Below are positions 8,750 to 16,840 of a stretch of DNA of 64,000 nucleotides, one piece after another (the first letter of the stretch is position 1; the number at the start of each line of letters is the position of its first letter). The notes beneath the pieces were generated by a model, which saw only the letters and a program-made list of their open reading frames with translations, was not told where the DNA came from and did not search any database. Both the position numbers and the translations under genes were made by a program. This DNA comes from Piscirickettsiaceae bacterium (GTDB lineage Bacteria; Pseudomonadota; Gammaproteobacteria; Nitrosococcales; Methylophagaceae), in contig JABSQN010000005.1 of assembly GCA_013215825.1 (NCBI GenBank), forward strand, positions 160,001 to 224,000, given 5' to 3'.

Positions 8750-10189
8750 ATGAGTGAGTTGACGGCTTCTAAAGCAGAACCTGCCTATATCTCACGGCTT
8801 GTTCTCCATTCAATCCCTTTTAGTGACAATGTTGAACCGCAGGATTTTTTTAAAGGTGGGCAATTTGGTCATCGACTAAATTTATTACTTCATATGGTTC
8901 GGGCTACGGACAAAATAGGGATTTTAGTCGAGGCAGATGGGCAAGGTAAAACAAGCTTACTCAGTCAGCTTGGTCATCGTTCTGGTGATGAGCTACGAAT
9001 TTCATCTGTTGACGGGGCTACATCAGCAAATAGTCAGATGGTTATGTTGGCGTGTTTAAAAAGCTTAGGTGTTGCTGATAATGAAATAAATGGCAGTAAC
9101 AATCACACGCAAACATTTAAAAACAGGCTGAAACAATTACGAAAACTTAATGTTAAGCCATTATTGCTGATTGATAATGCCAATGTCTTGACAGATGAAT
9201 TCTTAGAGACACTCTCTATTTGGTTAAGCTGGAAAGATAATGAGCGTTATTTGTTGCAGGCTGTTATTGCTTCAAATGAACCATTTAAACTAGAAGGTGA
9301 TGCACAACTTCGAATTCAGGATATTGACTTACCTGTATTAGCAGAGCAAGATTTAGAACGCTATTTATTGCACAAATTGATTAGCGCAGGCTATCAAGGT
9401 GACGAACTGTTCTCAGAGAAAGCTCTAAAAAGAATTTATATAAAGTCATCGGGAAATTTAACACTGATTAACCAGTTGGCTCACCAACATTTATTAGGCC
9501 TGAAATCCACATTAAATTACTCCTCAGGGCTTAAATTTAATCCTTTACGCTGGATAGCTGTAGCGATTAGTACGGTTTTATTGGTGCTGCTATTAAGTTA
9601 TCAAGATAAAATTAATCAATGGATGGCGCAACAAGAATCTAAAACAGAGAGTGATATACAGACTATTATAGAAGTGCAAGAACAAGAACTTGCTACTATC
9701 ATTGTTGATAATACGGCTGTGAATGATGAGCAGCAGCAGCAGCGAGAAGAATTAGCCGATTTATTAGCTGAGATTCCCGATCCTGAAGAGGTTATGCCTT
9801 TGGAAGAAACACCACAAGAAGATGAGGTTACCATCGATCTTGTAGAGCCGAAACCAAAAGTGGAAATTATAGCTGAATCAGATATTTATCAGCACGCGTG
9901 GGTGTTACACCAGCAGGCTATGCACTATACCTTCCAGCTAATGGGCTCATGGGATGAGCAGGAAGTGGAAGACTTTATTGCGAAATACGCACTGACGGGC
10001 GATGTCGCTATGTTCGAGAGTTTACGTAGTGGTCGAATTTGGTATGCGCTAATTTATGGCTCATATAACAATAAGCAAGCGGCCTTAGCGGCAAGCAGTC
10101 AATGGCCTGCACCATTGAATACATTACCATCGTGGTTGCGTCGTTTTGATAGCGTACAAAAGCAAATCAAAAATAAGGCTCCAACATAG
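8750..10189 (+). CDS. damX: DamX-like AAA ATPase with SPOR domain
   Basis: 479-aa inner-membrane protein in the damX position downstream of aroKB. An N-terminal cytoplasmic AAA-type ATPase region has a degenerate Walker A (EADGQGKTS, Lys67) and Walker B-like PLLLIDNA (137-144). One membrane helix lies at about 268-284. An acidic, Gln/Glu-rich periplasmic linker leads to a C-terminal SPOR domain (about 395-470). SPOR domains bind denuded glycan at the division septum, so a role in septation is likely. Its 3' end overlaps the convergent decarboxylase gene by 23 bases. It is longer in its ATPase part than the E. coli DamX model, so equivalence is by position and architecture. Confidence 0.85.
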   Translation: MSELTASKAEPAYISRLVLHSIPFSDNVEPQDFFKGGQFGHRLNLLLHMVRATDKIGILVEADGQGKTSLLSQLGHRSGDELRISSVDGATSANSQMVMLACLKSLGVADNEINGSNNHTQTFKNRLKQLRKLNVKPLLLIDNANVLTDEFLETLSIWLSWKDNERYLLQAVIASNEPFKLEGDAQLRIQDIDLPVLAEQDLERYLLHKLISAGYQGDELFSEKALKRIYIKSSGNLTLINQLAHQHLLGLKSTLNYSSGLKFNPLRWIAVAISTVLLVLLLSYQDKINQWMAQQESKTESDIQTIIEVQEQELATIIVDNTAVNDEQQQQREELADLLAEIPDPEEVMPLEETPQEDEVTIDLVEPKPKVEIIAESDIYQHAWVLHQQAMHYTFQLMGSWDEQEVEDFIAKYALTGDVAMFESLRSGRIWYALIYGSYNNKQAALAASSQWPAPLNTLPSWLRRFDSVQKQIKNKAPT

Positions 10190-11369
10190 TAATTAACGAA
10201 TTGGCCGTAGTCTGTGCGTTGGCAAATACCACCCGGTAAACTTTCTCATTATTGATGTCGGCTTGAGATAAAACACCTTGTTCAATCAGCGACGCTAAAT
10301 CAATTCCTTTATCAGGTCTAAAGCAGACAATCCCAGTGTTTGATGGATATATAGTCCAGTTAGATTCTCCTCCTAATCGTTTTACAAACAACTCCGCTTG
10401 TTGTAAACGCTGTTGAGTGTGACGTTGCAAGCTATCAGAACCCGAATGAATCAAAGAGAGCCACAGGGGTAAAAATAATTCGCCACCTCGTGATCCTGGC
10501 AAGCTATTCATAGGCGATTGTTCAAGATAACTGCTATCTGCAGATAGCATTGGGCTAAGAGGCTGTTGATATAATAATACGCTTGCGGGCTTGGGTTGTT
10601 GCCATGATTTATGGGGGTCAAAGCAAATAGAATCAGCCTCAGATATAGATTGAAATAGAGATTTATACTCTGGCAACAAGACCAATGCGCCACCCCAAGC
10701 GGCATCAACATGACACCAAGCATCGTAGCGCTTTGCTAAAGAGTTACATTCACTTACAGGATCAATCGCTCCCATTGTGGTGGTGCCAACAGTGGCAATA
10801 ATCACCAAAGGCGGATGCTGACTGCATGCTTGTTCAAGCGCGGCTATTGATAACTGCTCATCGTTATTACTGGCAATATAACGTAAGTCTAAATCAAGGA
10901 TTTGGCAAGCTTTAACAATGGAATAATGCGCCGACTTAGAAGCATAGACAATACGTGAATTAGTCGCTTGAGATTGCTTTGCCTGCCAAAGAGCCTCCAA
11001 ATTGGCATAACTACTACCCGCAACAAAATGACCATATTGCTGGCCAAATAATTGACATAAATAGTGAAGTGTTTTCTGTTCAATTTCTGCAAGAATAGGA
11101 TAGAGTTTGGCTGAAAGAAGATTGCCATTATGACTTGCCGCAATAAGCTGACCTAGAATGCTAATATGTGATGTTTCTGGTGTCATATGTGCCCCCCAAC
11201 GATCAGAATGATGCACGTTACCTTCTTTTAGAAGCGAGTTGATGACATTAGCAAGCAGATCTTCCTCATTCGGAGTATCTTGTATTTTTGGTAAATCGGT
11301 AGACTTTAACGATGACTTTTGATCAAACTCTTTCAATAAGTCCTTTAATAGCTGTGCTAATTGGCTCAT
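10167..11369 (-). CDS. PLP-dependent group II decarboxylase (MfnA-like candidate)
   Basis: Pyridoxal-phosphate decarboxylase of the aromatic-amino-acid/glutamate type, 400 aa. Seen: the PLP ring-stacking His148 in KSAHYS, the cofactor Asp222 in HVDAAWGG, and the Schiff-base Lys254 in FDPHKSWQQPKP. Substrate cannot be read from the sequence. The ATG overlaps the stop of the kinase gene upstream, in an operon with pabB and homologues of methanofuran genes mfnE, mfnF and mfnD. Archaeal methanofuran begins with tyrosine decarboxylation by MfnA, so the context suggests tyrosine to tyramine. As I recall, Methylorubrum methylofuran retains tyrosine, which makes this gene unexpected. Aspartate, glutamate or diaminobutyrate are alternative substrates. 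Confidence 0.75.
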   Translation of the reverse strand: MSQLAQLLKDLLKEFDQKSSLKSTDLPKIQDTPNEEDLLANVINSLLKEGNVHHSDRWGAHMTPETSHISILGQLIAASHNGNLLSAKLYPILAEIEQKTLHYLCQLFGQQYGHFVAGSSYANLEALWQAKQSQATNSRIVYASKSAHYSIVKACQILDLDLRYIASNNDEQLSIAALEQACSQHPPLVIIATVGTTTMGAIDPVSECNSLAKRYDAWCHVDAAWGGALVLLPEYKSLFQSISEADSICFDPHKSWQQPKPASVLLYQQPLSPMLSADSSYLEQSPMNSLPGSRGGELFLPLWLSLIHSGSDSLQRHTQQRLQQAELFVKRLGGESNWTIYPSNTGIVCFRPDKGIDLASLIEQGVLSQADINNEKVYRVVFANAQTTANSLITMLEPYF

Positions 11370-11956
11370 GATAATGACAGCCTATAATCAGTATAGTGAA
11401 TGATTTTATCTGCAAATAAAGTGGAATGTTTGGCGTGGATTATTTGACTATTAATGGCTGTGTTTTTAAATAGTGATATAAATCCAGCATCCAGAACGCC
11501 TAGTTCCGTAAGTTTATTTATAGATGTGCTTGTTTCATCCGATTGCTTAACCAAAACAAGTTGTGCTGCATTTAATTTATCAGCAAGCCACAAGGCTAAG
11601 CTATCAGATGTTATATCCCAACTATGACTGAGTTCTGATTCAGATAATAACAGTGAATCAGGCAGCCAAACAGTAAGCCCTTCTTGATGTCTTGTCGGGC
11701 TAGATGTTTTTTGGCAGTTGGTACAAAGAGCTGAAATAATCAGACCAAACTGTGCCATTGCCAAAATAGCCATATGATGGGCATGACTATCATCAATAGT
11801 ATGAACTTGTTGGGCTTGTCGAACTTGTTCTGCAAAAGGACCACCACCGGGTACGATAATGATCGCCTGATGTTTAGCGTGTTCACTAAGTTCATCTAGC
11901 CACTGCGATAATTCATCTGTTCCATAGAGGCTGCCACCGAGTTTGACGACAATCAT
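11366..11956 (-). CDS. mfnE: Amino-acid-kinase-family protein, MfnE-like
   Basis: 196-aa member of the amino acid kinase fold. The N-terminal nucleotide-binding motif is VVKLGGSL (residues 3-10), followed by IIVPGGGPFAEQVR and, near the C-terminal half, LVLVKQSDET. It is short for the superfamily. In methanogens MfnE, from this superfamily, phosphorylates aminomethylfuran phosphate to a pyrophosphate during methanofuran synthesis; small kinases of this type also occur in methylotroph H4MPT islands. Its start lies 2 bases from the pabB stop and its end overlaps the decarboxylase start. The assignment rests on fold plus context. Confidence 0.72.
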   Translation of the reverse strand: MIVVKLGGSLYGTDELSQWLDELSEHAKHQAIIIVPGGGPFAEQVRQAQQVHTIDDSHAHHMAILAMAQFGLIISALCTNCQKTSSPTRHQEGLTVWLPDSLLLSESELSHSWDITSDSLALWLADKLNAAQLVLVKQSDETSTSINKLTELGVLDAGFISLFKNTAINSQIIHAKHSTLFADKIIHYTDYRLSLS

Positions 11957-11958
11957 AG

Positions 11959-13341
11959 TTAGCGTAATTGCTCGATAAGATTCAGCATGGCGGCGGCTTT
12001 ATCATGAACTTCTTGAAATTCATCATCAACATTGGAGTCGGCAACAATACCGCCGCCAGCCCAAAAACGTAGGCGGTTATCGCTATAGATCAGCGTTCGA
12101 ATAAGAATATTGCTATCCATATCGCCGTTAAAACCGATATAGGCCATACTGCCACAATATGCACCGCGACGATTAGGTTCTAGCTCTTCGATAATTTCCA
12201 TTGAGCGAAGCTTAGGGGCGCCAGTGATCGAGCCTCCCGGAAAGCAGGCTCGAAGTAGTGATAGTGAATCTTGTTCATCTGATAATGTGCCAGTGATTGT
12301 ACTCACGAGATGATGTACGGTTGCAAAGGATTCCAATGCAAAAGGATTAGGCACTTTGATGGAACCAGGTTCACAGACTTTGCCGAGATCATTACGCAAC
12401 AAATCAACGATCATTAAGTTTTCAGCACGATCTTTACTGCTATTGAGTAGTTCCTCTGCTAATGCACGGTCATTTTCTTCATTATCAAGATCGCGGCGGC
12501 GGGTACCCTTAATAGGCTTTGTTTCAACTAGCTCACCTCGAACCTGTAATAAACGTTCAGGTGATGAACTTAAGAGTGTGACGAAAGGTGTATCAAAAAA
12601 AGCAGAGAAGGGGGCTGAATTTTGTTGGCGTAATAATTTGTATGCTGCCCACGGATCACCATTGGCTTCAATTTCAAAACGTTTAGCAAGATTAACTTGA
12701 TAGCAGTCCCCGTCATTAATATAGTTCTGAATTTTGTTGAATGCTATTGTGTATTTCTCTTTATCAAGATTGCACTTTAATTTCCCTGAAACGTTGAAGT
12801 TAGCAGGTGTAAAGTTAGCAGGATTAGATAATTGGGTAATGAGCGCATTCCAATCATGCTGCGTTTGTGAGTTAAGTCCAAAGCTGGCTAAATAGCAGCG
12901 TTGCAGTTGGTGATCAACAATAATTGCCCAGTCATAGATACCAATCAGCATATCGGGGATGTGTTCGGCATCTTTGGCTAATGTTGGTAGCATTTCAAGC
13001 CGGCGGCCAAGATCATAGGAAAAATAGCCTAAAGCACCACCACAAAATGGCAAGTCAATATCTGTTTTCTGCTGAAACTGTTGGAGTATGGATTGTAATA
13101 ATTGGAATGGATCGTCAGTCGAATGCTGTTGCTCACCATCTAAATAGTCGATGGTCGTATTATTGTCAGTGCTAACTAGAGTAATAAAAGGCTCGGCAGT
13201 GATAATGTCAAAGCGGGAGTTTGTTTGATCTGAGCTTGAACTATCAAGAAATACTGGCCAGTTTTTATCACGAATAGCCTCAAAATAGAGACTACTATCT
13301 TGGTGATAAGGTAATTCGGCGTAAAGAGGAGGTAAATTCAT
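11959..13341 (-). CDS. pabB: Aminodeoxychorismate synthase component I
   Basis: Converts chorismate and ammonia to 4-amino-4-deoxychorismate, precursor of p-aminobenzoate, which is incorporated into folate and H4MPT. 460 aa. An N-terminal domain contains GGALGYFSYDLGR. The C-terminal chorismate-utilising domain has NDGDCYQVNLAKRFE, the signature PIKGTRRR (Lys278), and CFPGGSITGAPKLRSMEII. The PIKGT lysine distinguishes PabB from anthranilate synthase. No glutamine amidotransferase (pabA) is nearby. Placement in the island suggests pABA supply for H4MPT. Confidence 0.9.
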   Translation of the reverse strand: MNLPPLYAELPYHQDSSLYFEAIRDKNWPVFLDSSSSDQTNSRFDIITAEPFITLVSTDNNTTIDYLDGEQQHSTDDPFQLLQSILQQFQQKTDIDLPFCGGALGYFSYDLGRRLEMLPTLAKDAEHIPDMLIGIYDWAIIVDHQLQRCYLASFGLNSQTQHDWNALITQLSNPANFTPANFNVSGKLKCNLDKEKYTIAFNKIQNYINDGDCYQVNLAKRFEIEANGDPWAAYKLLRQQNSAPFSAFFDTPFVTLLSSSPERLLQVRGELVETKPIKGTRRRDLDNEENDRALAEELLNSSKDRAENLMIVDLLRNDLGKVCEPGSIKVPNPFALESFATVHHLVSTITGTLSDEQDSLSLLRACFPGGSITGAPKLRSMEIIEELEPNRRGAYCGSMAYIGFNGDMDSNILIRTLIYSDNRLRFWAGGGIVADSNVDDEFQEVHDKAAAMLNLIEQLR

Positions 13342-13350
13342 CTGACTATT

Positions 13351-14391
13351 TTACGATAACTGCTGCTGTGCTAAAAGGGAAATTGCAACGGCAGGTGCAT
13401 GATCGGATATATCCGTATTGGCGGAGTCAATCAGATCATGAAAGTCTTGGTAGGGACGATTAAGACGTTGAGCACAGGTTTTAGCAATAAACCGACCGAT
13501 GCCAGCGCCTATTATAGGGGCATCTGCGGCTAGGTCGGGATGCGATGAAAGTACCTGTAAAATAGCATCAGTAACTAGTTGAGTTTGCTTTTCTGTGAAC
13601 CATTGTGCGAGCTGTAACCAATGTGACTTTGTGGCTTGATTGGCATCGGTACCTAATAATCTAGCGATACGATTAATACAGTATGCGGCTTGCCAAGGCT
13701 TCCCATCGGAACTCGTGTCTTGAATACTCTTTGGATCTAAATAACCCAATAAACACCAACAATCGCCTGTTGTGGCAAAGACTTCAGCCGCTAAACCAAT
13801 ATCAATACCATTAAAAGGTGCATGATTAGTAAGCGCGATGAGCGGTGTTCTAATGGCTCCGGTGTACAGTAACTCTCGGCTGGCTTGTCGTTGAAAGTCG
13901 CTATATCCTGAAGCTTGGGCTGCTCCTTGTTTTATAGCAATAATGTCACAGGTGGTACTGCCAATATCAATAAAGAGTCCTGTATTCATTTTTGATGCAG
14001 TGAAGTTAGCGCTTGCTTGCCAGTTTTGTGATGCTATGTCTTGCCATTGTTGTTTAGCATGACTTAGCGTTAACCAGCCGTGATTACCCGCATAAACAGA
14101 TATATTGTCATCATCAATGAAGCCATTAAGACAATCAAGAATTTGATTGACCCCCGATTCTCTATTGGGAAATATATCAACCAATTCGCCGGTCATGGTG
14201 ATTGCTGCTAAATCATTTTGATTATTAAGTTGTTGATGCACCGACTGAATGGCTTGTTGTAGATACTCAATACCTTTCCATAGTGGGCAGGGTAGTTGTA
14301 ATACTGCAACAAGATTGCCTTGCACATCACAGCGAGCGACCTTGAGGTGCGCGCCGCCAATATCCCAGCCAGTAATAAGCGTACTCATCAT
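13351..14391 (-). CDS. mfnF: H4MPT-linked C1 pathway protein, MfnF-like (hydantoinase/ASKHA fold)
   Basis: 346 aa. Two nucleotide-binding motifs of the sugar kinase/HSP70 fold: ITGWDIGGAHLKVA near the N-terminus and GLFIDIGSTTCDIIAI in the middle. MTGELVDIF and the Cys-containing segment TGDCWCLLGYLD are family-like features. The family is restricted to organisms with H4MPT or methanofuran; its archaeal member MfnF joins the furan unit to the tyramine-glutamate unit. The N-terminus overlaps the mfnD-like stop by 4 bases, so translation is probably coupled. Function is inferred from homology memory and context. Confidence 0.75.
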   Translation of the reverse strand: MMSTLITGWDIGGAHLKVARCDVQGNLVAVLQLPCPLWKGIEYLQQAIQSVHQQLNNQNDLAAITMTGELVDIFPNRESGVNQILDCLNGFIDDDNISVYAGNHGWLTLSHAKQQWQDIASQNWQASANFTASKMNTGLFIDIGSTTCDIIAIKQGAAQASGYSDFQRQASRELLYTGAIRTPLIALTNHAPFNGIDIGLAAEVFATTGDCWCLLGYLDPKSIQDTSSDGKPWQAAYCINRIARLLGTDANQATKSHWLQLAQWFTEKQTQLVTDAILQVLSSHPDLAADAPIIGAGIGRFIAKTCAQRLNRPYQDFHDLIDSANTDISDHAPAVAISLLAQQQLS

Positions 14392-15413
14392 AGGGATACC
14401 TCTACTTTCTGACGTTGTTTAATCGTGGGCAATGCCTCTATTCCTTGTTCATTCATGGTTAAGAGTAATTCGATAGGATTCAAAGCCAATGATTGCGACA
14501 AACCAATATAAGATGTTGTTAATCGAGGATTTATATCTATCACAACGGTACCCTCAGAGTTTGTTATTAGATCAACACCGACAAAGCCCCATAATCCAGG
14601 TATTGCATAGTGAATTTCTTGTGCTAATTGTTGTGCATTGGATAAAGAAAAAGAGTGTGAACCAAGGTCATTAATAAGGCAAGCTTCGAATGTTAATGCA
14701 TTACCAGATTGGCTTATCATTTGACGATTGATTGATAATACCGTGACACATCTCTCATCTATAAGTAGAGATAGGCTTAATAGTGTGCCTTTGATATAGC
14801 TTTGCACCAGCTGAGCCTGTAGCGTGTCATTATCAGCTTGAGATAGATGCTGTTCGAGTTGATGACGAGACTCAAAAACAAAGGTATCTATGCAGCCTGC
14901 ACCATCAATTGGTTTTATAATATAGCCATCAACACAATCGAAAGATTTTAAATGCCATTGGTTTGCTAGACAGCTTGGCGCGGTATTAATATTATTTTCT
15001 CTAAGTCGCTTATCGCAATCAATTTTATTACTCGTTAGGGCAATAGCATTGAGTTGGCATCCTAGAACACACTTATTTAAGGCGAAAGCATCTTGTTGTA
15101 GCTGATATAAAACACCCTCTGTTTCAGGTGCGATAATAAAGACCGCATCTGCCTCAGCTAGGCATTGTTGCCAGAAGAGTGCATATTCTTCTGTATTAGT
15201 AATGAAATGACAGTGATGGCGAGCATTCTGATCAAGGATCTTGATCGCTGATAATCGTGAATCACGTAGAATGGTAAGTTCGATAGTTTCTATAGCGTGA
15301 CAATCTTGTAAGATAGCCACGAGCATATCATTGCCTTCTTGAGCAAGGCTATTGGGCATTGATTGATTGATTAATGCACCACTAGTGATGTGTTCGTAAA
15401 CAAATAATTTCAT
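14388..15413 (-). CDS. mfnD: ATP-grasp ligase, MfnD-like
   Basis: 341-aa ATP-grasp enzyme. The N-terminal MKLFVYEHITSGALINQS resembles MfnD, which ligates glutamate to tyramine in methanofuran synthesis. ATP-grasp elements seen: DGYIIKPIDGAGC (ATP-binding lysine strand and glycine loop), VQSYIKG, GFVGVDLI, and the Mg-binding VVIDINPRLTTSYIG. Transcription starts the operon mfnD-mfnF-pabB-mfnE-decarboxylase. The divergent HisA-like gene starts only 23 bases away, so the promoters of both must lie partly in coding sequence. No clear ribosome site is visible before this ATG. Confidence 0.75.
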   Translation of the reverse strand: MKLFVYEHITSGALINQSMPNSLAQEGNDMLVAILQDCHAIETIELTILRDSRLSAIKILDQNARHHCHFITNTEEYALFWQQCLAEADAVFIIAPETEGVLYQLQQDAFALNKCVLGCQLNAIALTSNKIDCDKRLRENNINTAPSCLANQWHLKSFDCVDGYIIKPIDGAGCIDTFVFESRHQLEQHLSQADNDTLQAQLVQSYIKGTLLSLSLLIDERCVTVLSINRQMISQSGNALTFEACLINDLGSHSFSLSNAQQLAQEIHYAIPGLWGFVGVDLITNSEGTVVIDINPRLTTSYIGLSQSLALNPIELLLTMNEQGIEALPTIKQRQKVEVSL

Positions 15414-15436
15414 TGAATGAGTTTTAGGGAGTATAG

Positions 15437-16126
15437 GTGGAAATTATACCAGTCATTGATTTAATGGGCGGCATTGTTGTGCATGCGCGAGGAGGAGAGC
15501 GACAGTCTTATCTGCCTTTGCAATCTGTCCTTACAGATCACGTTGAACCGATAAAAGTGATTGCCGATCTTTTGGCCTTTTATTCATTTAAGACCCTTTA
15601 TCTTGCCGATCTTGACGCAATTACCGATCAAACTCTAAATATTGAACTGTATCGACAGATTATCAAGGTCTTTCCTCAAATAAGCTTTCTATTAGATGTT
15701 GGGATTCAAACTCAGCAGCAATGGGAAGTTTTAAATAAGTTATCAGGATTAACAGTGGTGATAGCCAGTGAGAGTTTATCTGAGATCGAATTATTACAAA
15801 TAGCGCAAGATGGTATTTTATCGTTGGACTTTCAGCATGGTGTATTTTTAGGAAACAACGAGATATTAGAACAAGCAGAACATTGGCCAGATACAATTAT
15901 TATGATGAATTTAGACGCCGTTGGTGCTCAGACTGGTCCGGATATAAGCTTGTTAAAACAGTTAAGAACACAGCGAGAAGGTGTCAACATTATTGTTGCT
16001 GGTGGTGTGAGAAACGTGCAGGATTTGATGTGTTTAAAGCAGGAAAGTGTGACAAAAGTACTTATTGCCAGTGCATTGCACAATGGCATGTTAGATAGTG
16101 AAAGTATTCAGATGGTGCAAAAATAA
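15437..16126 (+). CDS. HisA/HisF-like TIM-barrel protein of the C1 cofactor island
   Basis: 229 aa, resembling HisA along its whole length. The GTG start at 15437 has an AGGGAG ribosome site 5 bases upstream. The N-terminal strand IPVIDLMGG carries Asp8 and the strand LSLDFQHG carries Asp131; these match the acid/base aspartate pair of HisA. The phosphate-binding glycine turns VAGGVRN and the C-terminal VLIASALHNG are kept. No other his gene is nearby. It lies divergent to the mfnD-like operon and convergent to fae, so a role in H4MPT or methylofuran synthesis is more likely than in histidine synthesis. Which reaction it catalyses is unknown to me. Confidence 0.75.
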   Translation: MEIIPVIDLMGGIVVHARGGERQSYLPLQSVLTDHVEPIKVIADLLAFYSFKTLYLADLDAITDQTLNIELYRQIIKVFPQISFLLDVGIQTQQQWEVLNKLSGLTVVIASESLSEIELLQIAQDGILSLDFQHGVFLGNNEILEQAEHWPDTIIMMNLDAVGAQTGPDISLLKQLRTQREGVNIIVAGGVRNVQDLMCLKQESVTKVLIASALHNGMLDSESIQMVQK

Positions 16127-16160
16127 AACATCGCCTTCAATAAAGAAGGCGATGTGTTTA
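16125..16160. terminator. Bidirectional terminator between HisA-like gene and fae
   Basis: ACATCGCCTTC (16128-16138) and GAAGGCGATGT (16145-16155) form an 11-bp perfect stem with a 6-base loop. AAAA lies on the left and a short T-rich stretch on the right. It sits between two converging 3' ends and can serve both. Confidence 0.8.
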
Positions 16161-16177
16161 TCAAGATCTATTCAATC

Positions 16178-16696
16178 TTAGCTAGCAGCAAAAGGATGCG
16201 AGCTTTCTCTGTATTGTGCAACAACGTCAGCCGCTTTAGGCTCACGCGCTACAGCACGTTGGATTGATTCTTTAGTTGCGCGGTAGTTCCAGTCTTGGAT
16301 CTTTTGATCATCATCAGCAGTTGGTGAGATGAAAACACCAACACAGATGAAGCAATCATCAGCTTCAGCAGCTGGGATGATTCCTTCTTCAACACATTCA
16401 GCAACAGCGATAGCAACGCCACGTTGTGCTGGGCCGAACATTTGTACGGCTTGTTTCATGTTTTTGATAGTAACTTTGTTAAACATTACTGTCGCTGGTT
16501 TAACCATTAAGTTAGGTGCAACAACGGCTAATAAACCGTTAACGCCTGCTTTTTGGTCTGTCATAGTGCGGCAAAATGCATCTTCTGCAGCAGAGCCACG
16601 AGGGCCCATAAGTAAGTCAATGTGTGCAACGTTGTCTAAGTCACCATCTTCAATGACTAAAGATTCACCAACAAGTACGCGATCGATAACTGGCAT
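16178..16696 (-). CDS. fae: Formaldehyde-activating enzyme
   Basis: Catalyses condensation of formaldehyde with tetrahydromethanopterin to methylene-H4MPT, the entry step of H4MPT-linked formaldehyde oxidation and detoxification. 172 aa, family length. The motif [13 protein letters not shown] carries His25, equivalent to the catalytic His of Methylorubrum Fae. [28 protein letters not shown] and [11 protein letters not shown] are highly conserved family segments. A strong AGGAAG ribosome site precedes the ATG. It is last in mch-orf5-orf7-fae but separated from orf7 by 144 bases holding an inverted repeat, so it probably has its own promoter or processing site. Confidence 0.97.
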   Translation of the reverse strand: MPVIDRVLVGESLVIEDGDLDNVAHIDLLMGPRGSAAEDAFCRTMTDQKAGVNGLLAVVAPNLMVKPATVMFNKVTIKNMKQAVQMFGPAQRGVAIAVAECVEEGIIPAAEADDCFICVGVFISPTADDDQKIQDWNYRATKESIQRAVAREPKAADVVAQYRESSHPFAAS

Positions 16697-16743
16697 GTTA
16701 TTTCTTCCTGTTCCAAAAATTTTATAAAAAGGCCCATTTATTC

Positions 16744-16767
16744 AGCTTATCGGTTTAATGATAAGCT
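16744..16767 (-). promoter_or_regulatory. Inverted repeat in the fae leader region
   Basis: AGCTTATC (16744-16751) and GATAAGCT (16760-16767) form a perfect 8-bp inverted repeat with an 8-base spacer, 48 bases upstream of the fae ATG. No T tract follows on the fae strand, so it is not a standard terminator. It could be an operator or an mRNA 5' stem-loop that stabilises the fae transcript. Confidence 0.4.
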
Positions 16768-16840
16768 ATACGCATTAAAGGAACGTATTCCCTGCTCAGA
16801 ATTATGTGCACTTTCTACACGACAATTCTAAAATTCTGTT

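Noticed and set aside
12356..13175. Plus-strand open frames within pabB
   Set aside because: pabB on the minus strand carries full family motifs; these are antisense shadows with Ser/Arg-rich nonsense translation.
15437..16126. Annotation as HisA of histidine biosynthesis
   Set aside because: No his genes are nearby and all neighbours belong to C1 cofactor synthesis, so only a HisA-like call is given.
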